64,000 bases of DNA, taken from NCBI GenBank assembly GCA_964398945.1, contig CAYNOT010000006.1, forward strand, positions 62,001 through 126,000, written 5' to 3'. A program made the position numbers and the translations under genes. The DNA comes from JBGTGG01 sp964398945 (GTDB lineage: Bacteria; Bacteroidota; Bacteroidia; Cytophagales; Cyclobacteriaceae). Under the pieces are notes generated by a model. The model was not told the DNA's origin, made no database searches, and worked only from the letters and a program-made list of their open reading frames with translations. Numbering within the stretch: the stretch's first letter is position 1; every line of letters starts with the position of its first letter. Shown one piece after another: positions 8,521-18,339 of this stretch.

Positions 8521-8565
8521 GAGCGCAATCCTGTCAGATCATCGATGGGATTGCGTTCTTTTTTT
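8521..8565 (+). terminator. Strong intrinsic terminator after the FN3 lipoprotein
   Basis: GAGCGCAATCC pairs with GGATTGCGTTC (8521-8531 with 8548-8558, one G-T pair), followed by a run of seven T at 8559-8565. It begins 24 bases after the stop codon. Confidence 0.85.
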
Positions 8566-8606
8566 ATTGCAATGATTAAACACCGATGTTCTATTTTATA
8601 GCTACT

Positions 8607-8620
8607 GTCCGTAATCGAAC
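8607..8620. promoter_or_regulatory. Imperfect palindrome GTCCG-N4-CGAAC
   Basis: GTCCG TAAT CGAAC differs by one base from the perfect palindrome at 4973-4986. It lies about 90 bases upstream of the permease start, a similar distance to that of the first copy from its gene. Operator function is inferred. Confidence 0.25.
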
Positions 8621-8706
8621 GAAGTTTCAGGAAAAAATAAAATACTTATCGGCAATTGAAACTATTTCGCAAGCACTGAGTATCTTATCAATAAACCTTT
8701 CTACTG

Positions 8707-11106
8707 ATGCTCAAAAATTACCTAAACATCGCGATCCGGAACATTCGTCAAAATCCACTTTACTCGTTCATTAACATTTTTAGCCTGGCCATAGGTTTGG
8801 CAGCCTGCATGGTGATCTACCTGTTTATAGAAGATGAAAAAAGCTTTGACACATTTCATACGAAAAACAAATCCATCTATCGGTTAGATGAGGTACAGAA
8901 TTTTCCCGGTACAAATGAACAGAAGGTGGCGTTGTCAATGCCGGGAATGGGGCCAAATATTTTGAAGGAATTCCCGGAGGTGGAAAACTATACCCGATAC
9001 ATGGACAGGAACAACCCGTTGGTTATTAATGGGGAGGACCGCTTTATTTTACAAAACCTGGCTTTTGTTGATAGCACCTTTCTGGAAATTTTTGATTACG
9101 AATTAATACAGGGGGATCGGGCAAGCTGTCTTGATAACCCGAATTCAATACTTATTACAGAAGAAACAGCCCTTAAATTTTTTCCCACCGCCAATGAAGC
9201 ACTTTCCAACTCACTTATGTATGGAGATAAAGAGTACAAGATCACAGGCATATTAAAAAACGCTCCTGAAAATTCCCATCTGCAATTTGATGGCCTCATT
9301 TCAATGACCACCATCACCAGCGAAAACAAAGAATTCAATGATCGCTGGGGTTCAAATTTTCTCAACACCTATTTTGTCCTTAATCCCAATGCCGATATCA
9401 AAGCGATGGAAGAAAAATTTCCGGCATTTTTGTCGCGCCACATGGACAACCCGGATATCAACGAGTATTACAAGTTGTTCCTTCAACCCCTTCGCGATAT
9501 ACACCTTGCTTCGATGGATATCGAACACGATTATAACAACTACAGAAAATTCAACGGCACTTATCTTAACCTTTTTTATATCATCGCTGGGTTTATTCTA
9601 TTGATTGCCAGTGTGAATTTTATGAACCTCACCACTGCACGCTCCTCCCACCGATGGAAAGAAATTGGTGTGCGCAAAACAATTGGTGCAAAAAAGTGGC
9701 AACTTCTCGGCCAGTTTATTTTTGAATCAATGATTCTTGCCGTGTTTGCATTAGCATTAGCGTTTCTTTTTGATCTCATTTTTATTCCGTTGTTAAATAC
9801 GTTGATTGAAAGGCAACTTTCGTTTTCAGGGTTGTTCACTAATTACGGAAACCTTTTGATTGTAATTACGGGAACTGTGCTGTTGGGGATCCTTACCGGA
9901 ATTTATCCCGCCTTTTACATGACATCTTTCAATCTTTCCCGGATATTAAAAGGAGGCACCAAGGGAGAAGGAAAATCACTATTTCGCAGCAGCCTGGTGG
10001 TTGTACAATTTGGGCTAGCCTTAGCGATGATTGTGAGCACACTCATCGTAGTACAACAACTCTCTTTTATGAAAAAGAAAGACATTGGTTTCAATAAAGA
10101 CCAAATTTTGTTGATTGATATGAACGGTGAGGCCAATGAGAAATTCGAAACGCTTAAGCAAGAATTGTTGGCCAACCCATTGGTTGAAGGCGTAACGGCC
10201 AGTGGACAACGATTGGGAAACAATTTTCATCAGTGGGGGTTTAAAGTTAAATCCGACACAGGCGTTTTCAACATTACACCCTCGAATGTTTTTGCTGATT
10301 ACGATTACCTTTCTGTATATGGTATGGAAATAAAAGAAGGCAGGGATTTTTCCAAAGACCATGCTACCGACAATAATTTTGCTTTTATTGTTAACGAGTC
10401 ATTGGCGAAAGAACTGGGTATTAAAGATATTATCGGTACACCGGTTGGCCATAGTAATTATCACAACGATTCATTGGGGACGATTATCGGTGTTGTAAAA
10501 GATTTTAATTTTAACTCGTTGCATTATAAAATCAATACGCTGGCAATTTCCTTGCACATGGATTGGGGCTTTGATGAAATGTCTGTTAAAATCAGTGGTA
10601 AAAATCCGGACGAAGCGATTGCCTTCGTAAAAGAAACCTGGGATCAGCATATATCATCTTTTCCTTTTGATTATTCATTTTTGGATGAGCATTTTGAAAT
10701 CTTGTACCGATCTGACAAACAAATGGGAACGGTCGTTACCATTATGGCAAGCCTTGCAATTTTAATTTCGTGTATGGGATTGTTCGGGTTGGCCGCAATC
10801 ACAACTGAGAAAAAGACAAAAGAAATCGGGATCCGCAAAGCCGTTGGTGCCACTGAAACACAGATTACGGTGTTGCTGTCCAGAAATTTTATGTGGCTCA
10901 TCCTGTTGTCGTTTGTTCTGGTAAGCCCGGTTACTTATCTCCTATTGGAACAATGGCTTTCCAACTTTGCATTCCGCATAGCAATAAATCCATTGGTATT
11001 TCTATTGGGTGGTTTCCTTGCACTGGCGATTGCGTTGATCACCATTAGTTTCCATACACTACGCTCGGCAAAAGCCAATCCTGTAAAGGCACTGCGCTAT
11101 GAATAA
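8707..11106 (+). CDS. MacB/FtsX-type ABC transporter permease
   Basis: The 799-residue protein has the double FtsX layout common in Bacteroidota: an N-terminal transmembrane helix (SFINIFSLAIGLAACMVIYL), a periplasmic MacB-type core domain (about 50-280), three helices and the first coupling motif EIGVRKTIGA, then a second helix/periplasmic-domain/three-helix set with EIGIRKAVGA. It ends in the typical ANPVKALRYE. Such permeases work with a separate ATPase in mechanotransmission or efflux of peptides or lipids; no ATPase gene is adjacent. It appears to be a single gene, converging on the DoxX-family gene with 4 bases between the stops. Confidence 0.9.
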   Translation: MLKNYLNIAIRNIRQNPLYSFINIFSLAIGLAACMVIYLFIEDEKSFDTFHTKNKSIYRLDEVQNFPGTNEQKVALSMPGMGPNILKEFPEVENYTRYMDRNNPLVINGEDRFILQNLAFVDSTFLEIFDYELIQGDRASCLDNPNSILITEETALKFFPTANEALSNSLMYGDKEYKITGILKNAPENSHLQFDGLISMTTITSENKEFNDRWGSNFLNTYFVLNPNADIKAMEEKFPAFLSRHMDNPDINEYYKLFLQPLRDIHLASMDIEHDYNNYRKFNGTYLNLFYIIAGFILLIASVNFMNLTTARSSHRWKEIGVRKTIGAKKWQLLGQFIFESMILAVFALALAFLFDLIFIPLLNTLIERQLSFSGLFTNYGNLLIVITGTVLLGILTGIYPAFYMTSFNLSRILKGGTKGEGKSLFRSSLVVVQFGLALAMIVSTLIVVQQLSFMKKKDIGFNKDQILLIDMNGEANEKFETLKQELLANPLVEGVTASGQRLGNNFHQWGFKVKSDTGVFNITPSNVFADYDYLSVYGMEIKEGRDFSKDHATDNNFAFIVNESLAKELGIKDIIGTPVGHSNYHNDSLGTIIGVVKDFNFNSLHYKINTLAISLHMDWGFDEMSVKISGKNPDEAIAFVKETWDQHISSFPFDYSFLDEHFEILYRSDKQMGTVVTIMASLAILISCMGLFGLAAITTEKKTKEIGIRKAVGATETQITVLLSRNFMWLILLSFVLVSPVTYLLLEQWLSNFAFRIAINPLVFLLGGFLALAIALITISFHTLRSAKANPVKALRYE

Positions 11107-11110
11107 GGAT

Positions 11111-11488
11111 TTACTTTCTCATGGCAAAGAGACCGGAGCACATAAAACAAATAATCAATAACACGCTGTATTCCATGCCGTTTCTTCCGGCACCCACAAC
11201 AAACCAGCCCGCAGGGTAATGGACCAGGATAATGCCCATTAATAATTCCAGGCAAAAAATTATAGCGATGGGGATGATCCATTTTCCGTAAATAAAAATT
11301 ATGGAAGCCCCAATTTCAAAAATTGTGATTGCCCAGGCAGTAAAGGGGGGGAATCCAATTGAACTCAGGTATACATCAAAATCAGCTACCGTTCCATTTC
11401 CTAATCGGGCGATACCATGTATTAATAGATTTCCGCCAGCAGCAAAACGGATCAATAGCACACCAATTTTAACGGTTGATATTTCCAT
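11111..11488 (-). CDS. DoxX-family membrane protein
   Basis: A small protein with four hydrophobic segments (KIGVLLIRFAAGGNLLIHG, FTAWAITIFEIGASIIFIYG, IPIAIIFCLELLMGIILVHY, YSVLLIICFMCSGLFA) and the DoxX-like pattern RFAAGGNLLIHGIARL near the start. DoxX proteins are inner-membrane proteins linked to redox or quinone functions, but the role here is not known. The ATG at 11488 is preferred to an in-frame GTG at 11497. It lies 12 bases after the GNAT gene and so may be the last gene of the long minus-strand operon. Confidence 0.72.
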   Translation of the reverse strand: MEISTVKIGVLLIRFAAGGNLLIHGIARLGNGTVADFDVYLSSIGFPPFTAWAITIFEIGASIIFIYGKWIIPIAIIFCLELLMGIILVHYPAGWFVVGAGRNGMEYSVLLIICFMCSGLFAMRK

Positions 11489-11500
11489 ACGGAACACAAT

Positions 11501-12037
11501 TTAACGAATTGAATCCCAATCAGCCTTTTGAATGCGGAAAATTGTAACATCATTCCCCTTATAAACAGTCTGCTTTTCAGCAACCATTCCATTTTTTATG
11601 GCAACGTGGATGGATGGAGTGTTGCTAAGGCTAATAATTGAAATCAATGAACCGGAAAAATCATTATCAAATGCAAAATCCCTACACTTCCTTGCTGCCT
11701 CTGTAGCGTATCCATGCCCTCTGAAGCAGGGCAACAAGGAGTAGCCAATCTCCAATTCAGTAATCCCATCCACCTCTTGAACGAGCAATCCACAATGACC
11801 AATGAGTTCACCTGTATCATTGCTGACCAATGCGTTCATTCCACCACGATTTTCCTGATAACGATTCAATTGATTGGTGTACCATTTCCCGCATTCAATT
11901 TCAGGCGGTTCCAACTCCTGCTTCCAATGTAAAAATGAAGACGGGTCTTTAAAAAATGGCAACCAGAAATCAAAATCGGTATGTTGGATTTTTCTGAAAC
12001 GGATACGGGCAGTTTCCTGATCTTCCAGTAAAAACAT
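11501..12037 (-). CDS. GNAT N-acetyltransferase, RimJ/RimL type
   Basis: The 178-residue protein carries a GNAT fold with the acetyl-CoA pyrophosphate loop in FRGHGYATEAARKC (about 108-120) after a beta4 strand ELEIGYSLLP, and the later NTPSIHVAIKNGM helix typical of the RimJ/RimL branch. It would acetylate a protein N-terminus or a small amine. The start codon overlaps the stop of the upstream MG2/plug gene by one base (TAATG), so translation is coupled to the TonB operon even though the function seems unrelated. Confidence 0.85.
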   Translation of the reverse strand: MFLLEDQETARIRFRKIQHTDFDFWLPFFKDPSSFLHWKQELEPPEIECGKWYTNQLNRYQENRGGMNALVSNDTGELIGHCGLLVQEVDGITELEIGYSLLPCFRGHGYATEAARKCRDFAFDNDFSGSLISIISLSNTPSIHVAIKNGMVAEKQTVYKGNDVTIFRIQKADWDSIR

Positions 12038-14418
12038 TATTGATTGGATTCTTTCACCGTTAAATTTGTAGAAGAAGTTACCAACTTCCCTTCTTTGTTC
12101 ATACCCTCCACTACCACTTTATAATCACCGGGCAAATCGGAAGTATAGAATTCAAAAGCCGCATGCCCATTACTGTCGGTAATCACCATAGGATTCCAAT
12201 ACAATTGAGTACGCTGATCCGGCAATCTGCTTTCACGCTGTTTTTTACTTTCATATTTAGGAACATAAAACTCGCGTTGCAACTGAAGGCCTTCATAATC
12301 CAATGTGATGGCATTGGGATTTAACTCAAATCCAGCCATATCACCATCGTATGTGCTGAAACTCACGATCCCAAAAAAACTTACGGGGCCCTGAAGCCAC
12401 CGATGCTGCACAACATCCAACCGTTTTATCTTTTTGGGGTCAATGTCCATTATTTCATCTTCATCAAAAATCGGGACACCATCTAGAAGAATTAAGGGGG
12501 ACACTTTAAACGTTGCGTTTGCCCCCTTATCCACTACCATAAACTGAAATCCATCCTTTCGCTTTCGAACAAAAACACCAGGGACATATTCGCGTAATAC
12601 TTCTTCCATGACAGGAAACCGTGTAAAGTCATCCAACAAATAAGTTGCATCCGGTTTACCGTAAAAAGCTGTTGAGTCGATACCACTGGGAGTTAAAAAT
12701 TGAGCACTACCTTTATAAATATCTTCAGCCTGCATCGCCACACTTCTTTCAATAAGCTGATCCTTCCAGGACTCGGGCAGTATTAATGCATGATAGACCC
12801 GATCTGTATACTGTTCTGAGAATGGAGGATTCACTTTCACATTCAGGGTACTGTCTTCACTGGAATTTTTCTGGACAATAATTTTTGCTTTGCCATAAAA
12901 ATTTAGCATTTCAAAATACTGTCTACCATCCATTCCACTTCGGGAAGGGTACAACCGTATTATTTTTCCGGGTGAAGAGAGATAACTCAACACCCCTGCC
13001 GCTGTAGTGTTGTCCGGTCGTGTGACTGTAGCCGTTACGATATGGCCCCGAACCTCAGGGATAAAAATTTGTGGGTTTGCAATGGTATCAAAAACCCGGT
13101 CCCAGTGAAATCTACGCCAGCCGTGGGTCAGCATCAGGTTATCGGCTGCAATTTTTGCCGTTGGTGAGTCACCAAAATAAAAATCAGGCGATTCGATCTC
13201 CCCCTTCAAATCAGAAGTTAACAACAAGTAGTTTTGGATATTTGCGCTTGAAGAAGAAAAGGAATCCATTTTATAAATTGACACAGATAAATCGTACGGA
13301 CTTACGTTCTTGTGTGATATTAGATTCAAATCAATTTTTACGCGACCGCGTGTTAAATAGCGGGCCTGATCAGAAGTGATGGAAATACCATTTACTTGAG
13401 TTGGTTGTTTGAAAAATAATCGCTCACAAACGGGTTTCATCATCACGTCAAAAATAGTTATATGCGAAATCCCTTCTGGCAATGTCTGGATGTCCATATC
13501 AAACTGAACAACGTTGTTGTTGAACATTCCGGATTGCGCCATAATGGTTTTATTCCTGGCGTGAACAAACAAATAAACCGCTTGTCGCGATAAAGCATCA
13601 GCGTTGGTTCGTACGCGGATATTGATTTGATTACCCTCAGTTTGTTCGGATACTTCCAATGCATACCCAACAGGTGCAACATCAGGCAATTCAAAAAATG
13701 TTTCTTTTTCCTGCTGAAGAAATGCTTTATACTTTTTATTTGCTTCCGGGGTGAAATAAAAATGACCGATTCCTAAATGATCGGGAGAAAAAGACACGAC
13801 AATGTCCATGTTCTCGTCAACCACCATTCCGTTTCTGTTATTACCTCTTCCTGTATTATCGAGTACCTGAAAGGCAACTTTACTTTTTATCCCTTCAACC
13901 AAATTGCCACCTTCCGGGAAAAACTGAATATTGAATTCCGCTTTGGCTTGTTGCTTATCCTTTGTGTCACTCATAAAAGGGTTAATGATGGAGACCTCTT
14001 TGTGGAAATAAAATTCAGGACTATAATTCTTCATCCAATTGGTATAGGCTCGAACCTGGTAATTTCCTGTACCCATGGTTGCCGGAATAAAAAGAGAACC
14101 ATTTCCTTTCCCTTCGTTTACTTCAACTTTGATTTGTATAACCGGTTTTGAATCTTGATCCAGTATCTCTACATACACCACTTTGCTGAGCATGCCTGGT
14201 GTGTGGAAGCTTGCATCAACCAAATAGATTTTAAACCACATGGTTTCACCTGTAAGATAAGATGGCCTGTCAAGATGGAGATAGATTTTCTCTTCGTAAT
14301 TACCTTTTCGATATTCATCGAATGCATGAACAAGGCTATTGATTTTTTGATCCTGGGAGTATCCCCAAGATGAGACCAATAACAATAGTAGAAATATTAA
14401 TTTCTTTACGCTCTTCAT
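12037..14418 (-). CDS. Secreted MG2-domain protein with TonB-plug-like C-terminal region
   Basis: The start is set at the ATG giving MKSVKKLIFLLLLL, a clear signal peptide; a longer frame lacks one. The 793-residue product begins with a macroglobulin-like MG2 domain (IYLHLDRPSYLTGETMWFKI, about 35-130), continues with beta-rich domains, and near the C-terminus has a region like the plug of TonB receptors (FPVMEEVLREYVPGVFV, LILLDGVPIFDEDEIMDID, IKRLDVVQ, about 600-690). No beta-barrel follows. Such proteins recur beside receptor/DUF4249 pairs in Bacteroidota, likely as a periplasmic or surface partner of the receptor. Two bases separate it from the DUF4249 gene. Confidence 0.75.
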   Translation of the reverse strand: MKSVKKLIFLLLLLVSSWGYSQDQKINSLVHAFDEYRKGNYEEKIYLHLDRPSYLTGETMWFKIYLVDASFHTPGMLSKVVYVEILDQDSKPVIQIKVEVNEGKGNGSLFIPATMGTGNYQVRAYTNWMKNYSPEFYFHKEVSIINPFMSDTKDKQQAKAEFNIQFFPEGGNLVEGIKSKVAFQVLDNTGRGNNRNGMVVDENMDIVVSFSPDHLGIGHFYFTPEANKKYKAFLQQEKETFFELPDVAPVGYALEVSEQTEGNQINIRVRTNADALSRQAVYLFVHARNKTIMAQSGMFNNNVVQFDMDIQTLPEGISHITIFDVMMKPVCERLFFKQPTQVNGISITSDQARYLTRGRVKIDLNLISHKNVSPYDLSVSIYKMDSFSSSSANIQNYLLLTSDLKGEIESPDFYFGDSPTAKIAADNLMLTHGWRRFHWDRVFDTIANPQIFIPEVRGHIVTATVTRPDNTTAAGVLSYLSSPGKIIRLYPSRSGMDGRQYFEMLNFYGKAKIIVQKNSSEDSTLNVKVNPPFSEQYTDRVYHALILPESWKDQLIERSVAMQAEDIYKGSAQFLTPSGIDSTAFYGKPDATYLLDDFTRFPVMEEVLREYVPGVFVRKRKDGFQFMVVDKGANATFKVSPLILLDGVPIFDEDEIMDIDPKKIKRLDVVQHRWLQGPVSFFGIVSFSTYDGDMAGFELNPNAITLDYEGLQLQREFYVPKYESKKQRESRLPDQRTQLYWNPMVITDSNGHAAFEFYTSDLPGDYKVVVEGMNKEGKLVTSSTNLTVKESNQ

Positions 14419-14420
14419 GC

Positions 14421-15566
14421 TCACTCCCAAAACAATGGTTTGGTTAAAGTGCCACCTTGAAGGCGGCAGTCTGTGCAAAAATTAGTACTGTACGTATAGC
14501 CAATAGTAGTAATACCTTCGACTATAGCATTTACGAATGATAGCCCTGCTACTTGTCCGATACTTCCAGCGTCTTGGACCGAAACAGAATCAACTTTGCA
14601 CCCCATCAAATTTTTCCATGGCCGCATACCTTCTGGTAGCTCCCTGTTTTCAATAAAAATCCGCTTTTCCTGAATAGCACCTATATCAAAGTATCCAATA
14701 ACAGGTTCTCCCAGATTATTTACATTCGAAATATTACCATTCACCCTGCCTGGTTGTGGATCAAATAGTCCTCCCAAATTCTCTGTCGTTTTCTGCAAGT
14801 TCAACCAATAGGTATAGGCTTCTTTTGTAAGCGCACGTTGCCTTACCAGGATACTATACTTGACTACTAACTTTGGGGATGAAATTGACACCTCATTAAC
14901 AATGAAATTGGAAATGATATCGGAGTTTAATTCTCCTGATGATCCAATGATTATTTTTTTTGACTGTACAGTTTGCCAACAACGATTCAAATACTCTGAA
15001 GTAGGAATACCAACCACCTCACCATTTTCATATTTATAGATAGACCAAAACGCGGAGGTATACTCATACGTTTCTTCAAACATCCATTGATAATAGCGGG
15101 TGTTGTTCGTATCATCATGGGTATTGACAAGGATTTGAATTCCATCACGAAATTGATTAGGCCTCCACACCACACTATCAATAGGTGGGGTAGGTTTCAT
15201 GGAAACATATTCCGAATAATACTCCCGGCCATCCTGCCGCTTGATTGAAAGTCGATATTGCTTATTATTGCTTATCGTTATGTTATCGTTTCGATATATA
15301 CCATTGCCTTGATGGCTCATTGGAAATACAATTCCGTCAGCATCTTCAATTTGGAGGTGTGCATTTAGTTCAGGCGGAGGTGTGTCGTCAGATGCCAATG
15401 GAATGGCGCGTGAAAGCTTTACTTCAACAACACCGGATGAACCATCGATTGATCCATCCACAACCAGAAAATCAACCTGCTCATTTGCTACCGGTGGCGG
15501 ATATTCTTCAATGCAGCCAATGCTTGTTAGCGTTAGAAAGAAAATCAATATGTACTCAATTTTCAT
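14421..15566 (-). CDS. DUF4249 lipoprotein
   Basis: The ATG at 15566 is chosen because it gives MKIEYILIFFLTLTSIGC, a lipoprotein signal with lipobox TSIGC; the longer frame adds 16 residues ahead of it. The remaining about 360 residues match DUF4249 (VDFLVVDGSIDGSSGVVEVKLSRA near the start in two blocks; YYQWMFEETYEY; conserved cysteines near the end, NFCTDCRLQGG). DUF4249 proteins are outer-membrane partners of TonB-dependent receptors, by analogy with SusD-like lids. Four bases separate it from the receptor gene. Confidence 0.85.
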   Translation of the reverse strand: MKIEYILIFFLTLTSIGCIEEYPPPVANEQVDFLVVDGSIDGSSGVVEVKLSRAIPLASDDTPPPELNAHLQIEDADGIVFPMSHQGNGIYRNDNITISNNKQYRLSIKRQDGREYYSEYVSMKPTPPIDSVVWRPNQFRDGIQILVNTHDDTNNTRYYQWMFEETYEYTSAFWSIYKYENGEVVGIPTSEYLNRCWQTVQSKKIIIGSSGELNSDIISNFIVNEVSISSPKLVVKYSILVRQRALTKEAYTYWLNLQKTTENLGGLFDPQPGRVNGNISNVNNLGEPVIGYFDIGAIQEKRIFIENRELPEGMRPWKNLMGCKVDSVSVQDAGSIGQVAGLSFVNAIVEGITTIGYTYSTNFCTDCRLQGGTLTKPLFWE

Positions 15567-15570
15567 TTCG

Positions 15571-18339
15571 CTAAAATTTAAAATTATAAGTAATAGTTGG
15601 AATGGGGCGTGCAAAAATTGAAAGCTTGTATCCTTTTATCACTCCATTTTCTGAGGTAAAATAAACAGAGTAGGCATTTGCCCTGCCTGTAAGGTTATAG
15701 ACTGAAAACGTCCATGAACTGTGCGCAAGTTTTTTGATTTTATGGTTGCCTTCAATGTTGATTGAAAAATCTGTCCTGAAATAATCGGGTATCCGGTAGG
15801 CATTCCTGTCGGAATAATAAACGCGCTGTGTGCCACCCAATTCATATTTCGCAATCGGCAAGGTAATCGGTCGGCCTGTGCTATACGTTACATTCAAAGA
15901 AAAATTAAAACGTCTGCTGACCTTATAATTTCCAATAAAATTAAAAGCATGTGGTTTGTCATAGCTACTCGGGTAATAGTCACCATCGTTTATAGTCTCG
16001 GTTGAATACTCCCCCTGGGTTCTTAAAAATGAACGGGAATATGTATAACTGATCCAACCATTTAATTTCCCGAGCGATTTCTTTAGAAGAAACTCAACTC
16101 CATACGCTTTTCCCTCGGAGTCCAATACCTCAGTCTCCAAATGATTGTTGTTCAGCAAAATTGCACCATCTTTAAAATCAAGTGTGTTCGACATAATTTT
16201 ATAATAGGCTTCGACAGACATTTCGATGGTGGTACCTTTCAAATTTTTATAATATCCCACTGAGAACTGATCCCCGATTTGCGGCCCAACGTAGGAGTCG
16301 CTCAGCTTCCAAATATCCGTGGGGGCAATGGCAGTAGTGTTGGATAACATCTGAATGTACTGTCGCATTCTGTTATAACTGAATTTTACAGAAGAGTTGT
16401 TAGAAATAGAATATCGCAAAGATAGGCGCGGTTCCAGGCCACCATAATTTGCTATTGATTTGCCTGCCGAGTAGCGGATAGTATCCTGAATTGTTGACTC
16501 ACTCCTGGCGGCTCCTGCTCCATAGACATACACATCCCGTGGCCCAAGACTAGTATAAAATGAATAGCGTAAGCCACCATATACCGAAAGCTTCGAATTC
16601 ACTTCATAATTTTCACCAATATAAATAGCACTCTCAATCCCTTGTTCGTGCTGGATTAAATTTGGGGTTACCTCCGATTGATTTCCGATAGGATTATAAT
16701 TGCCGGGCTCTATTCCATAACGTACAATACTGGCACCCGCAGTTATCGTATGCTGTGCGTTTAAAAAATAACTCATGTCCGCTTTTGCATTCCATTGTTG
16801 GATTGAAAAATCCAAGGATGCAGCATTCACAGGATTGATGTCGCTTTCAACGGAGTACCTATACTGATTTACAGCTCCTGTAAACACACCGTATAATTTT
16901 TTATTAAAAACATGCTTCCATTTAACGGATCCATTCCAATCACCATAGCTATACAACGTATCGCTATTCAACGTGAATTTATCTTTACTCACGTATGCGG
17001 AGAAAAATAAATTGTTGTTGTCATCAATGATGTGGTTGACGCTTGCATTCAGATCATAAAAAGAACCGGTGCTATTCTGCAATTCTTTTGCATCTAGTCT
17101 TCTGAGTATCCAATCTGAATAGGTAGAGCGAAATCCAAGCAGGAAGGTAGTTTTGTCTTTGATGATCGGCCCCTCCAACGAAAGCCTGGCGGTAATCGGG
17201 CTAATCCCTCCTGATCCACTTATTTTTTTTGAATTTCCTTCGCGTGTACTTACATCCAACACCGATGATAATCTCCCGCCATATTCAGCATTGATCCCAC
17301 TTTTATAAAGTTCAACACTTTTTAAAACATCCGGGTTAAATGTAGAAAAGAACCCGAACAAATGCGAAGGGTTATAAACCGTGGCATCGTTAAAAAGTAT
17401 CAGGTTTTGGTTGGTTGCCCCACCCCGAACATTTATCCCGGTGGTCCCTTCACCAACTGTTTGAACTCCCGGCAAAGTAAGCATCACTTTCATAATATCC
17501 GTTTCCCCCATTACCAACGGCAACTGCTTCATGGTTTTAATGTCCAATTTTTCAACACCCATCTCCATGCTCGTCACCATTGCGCCACGCTCCGATTCCA
17601 CTAACACTTCCTTTAGTGGCGTAATGTCTTCTTCCATTTCAATATCAATTTTTCCGTCACCATATAACATCACCTGCCGGGTGGTGGTTTTCATTCCAAT
17701 ACTTTGAACAGTAATTTCATGTTGGCCTTTTGGAATGGTCAGCGAAAAATAACCAAATTGATTTGTTGAGGTGCCCATTGATGATGCCTTAATATAAAGG
17801 GAGCCACCAATGACTGATTCTCCGGACTTGCTATCGCGTATAACACCTGTAATAGTAGCTGATCCCATAAGGTCATTCGTTTTCCTTCCGATGATATAAA
17901 GTTTTTCTTCCGCTATTTTTTTTACTTTCTCTTTTCCATCAAAATCCGAATAATCAAATGCTGTTTGAGCCCCGTCCGCCTGGCTACCGTCAAAGAATCC
18001 AATAGGCAATTGTGCCAACACTTTCCGATTATGTGTAATGAAGACTGACGTACCAGCAATGGTATATAAAAGTGGTGTGGCCTGAAGCGCCTGGTTCAAA
18101 GCCGAATCAATCGGAATTTTATTTCCTTCAAATGAAATGCGTATGCTATCGGTTACCTCTGTCTTGTAATAAAAGTGATATTTCGTCTGGCCTTCTACCG
18201 CCTCAACAAATTCATCAAATGAAACCGATTCATACCGACCCGAAATCGTTTGATAATTCTGTGCATACACCCATCCACTACAGGAAACTGCCAACAAAAG
18301 TGATGTAATGACTTTCTTAAGTAAATTTTTACAATGCAT
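15571..18339 (-). CDS. TonB-dependent receptor with STN and carboxypeptidase-like domains
   Basis: The 922-residue outer-membrane protein has a signal peptide (ending WVYAQ, residue 27), an STN signalling domain (about 30-105), a carboxypeptidase-like regulatory domain (ITGVIRDSKSGESVIGGSLY, about 160-240), a plug (LPLVMGETDIMKVMLTLPGV, GINVRGGATNQNLILFND, about 265-390) and a beta-barrel ending in YNFKF with the terminal aromatic residue. It imports an unknown ligand by TonB energy. An STN domain normally talks to an anti-sigma factor, but no fecI/fecR pair is nearby. It forms an operon with the DUF4249 and MG2/plug genes downstream. Confidence 0.92.
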   Translation of the reverse strand: MHCKNLLKKVITSLLLAVSCSGWVYAQNYQTISGRYESVSFDEFVEAVEGQTKYHFYYKTEVTDSIRISFEGNKIPIDSALNQALQATPLLYTIAGTSVFITHNRKVLAQLPIGFFDGSQADGAQTAFDYSDFDGKEKVKKIAEEKLYIIGRKTNDLMGSATITGVIRDSKSGESVIGGSLYIKASSMGTSTNQFGYFSLTIPKGQHEITVQSIGMKTTTRQVMLYGDGKIDIEMEEDITPLKEVLVESERGAMVTSMEMGVEKLDIKTMKQLPLVMGETDIMKVMLTLPGVQTVGEGTTGINVRGGATNQNLILFNDATVYNPSHLFGFFSTFNPDVLKSVELYKSGINAEYGGRLSSVLDVSTREGNSKKISGSGGISPITARLSLEGPIIKDKTTFLLGFRSTYSDWILRRLDAKELQNSTGSFYDLNASVNHIIDDNNNLFFSAYVSKDKFTLNSDTLYSYGDWNGSVKWKHVFNKKLYGVFTGAVNQYRYSVESDINPVNAASLDFSIQQWNAKADMSYFLNAQHTITAGASIVRYGIEPGNYNPIGNQSEVTPNLIQHEQGIESAIYIGENYEVNSKLSVYGGLRYSFYTSLGPRDVYVYGAGAARSESTIQDTIRYSAGKSIANYGGLEPRLSLRYSISNNSSVKFSYNRMRQYIQMLSNTTAIAPTDIWKLSDSYVGPQIGDQFSVGYYKNLKGTTIEMSVEAYYKIMSNTLDFKDGAILLNNNHLETEVLDSEGKAYGVEFLLKKSLGKLNGWISYTYSRSFLRTQGEYSTETINDGDYYPSSYDKPHAFNFIGNYKVSRRFNFSLNVTYSTGRPITLPIAKYELGGTQRVYYSDRNAYRIPDYFRTDFSINIEGNHKIKKLAHSSWTFSVYNLTGRANAYSVYFTSENGVIKGYKLSIFARPIPTITYNFKF

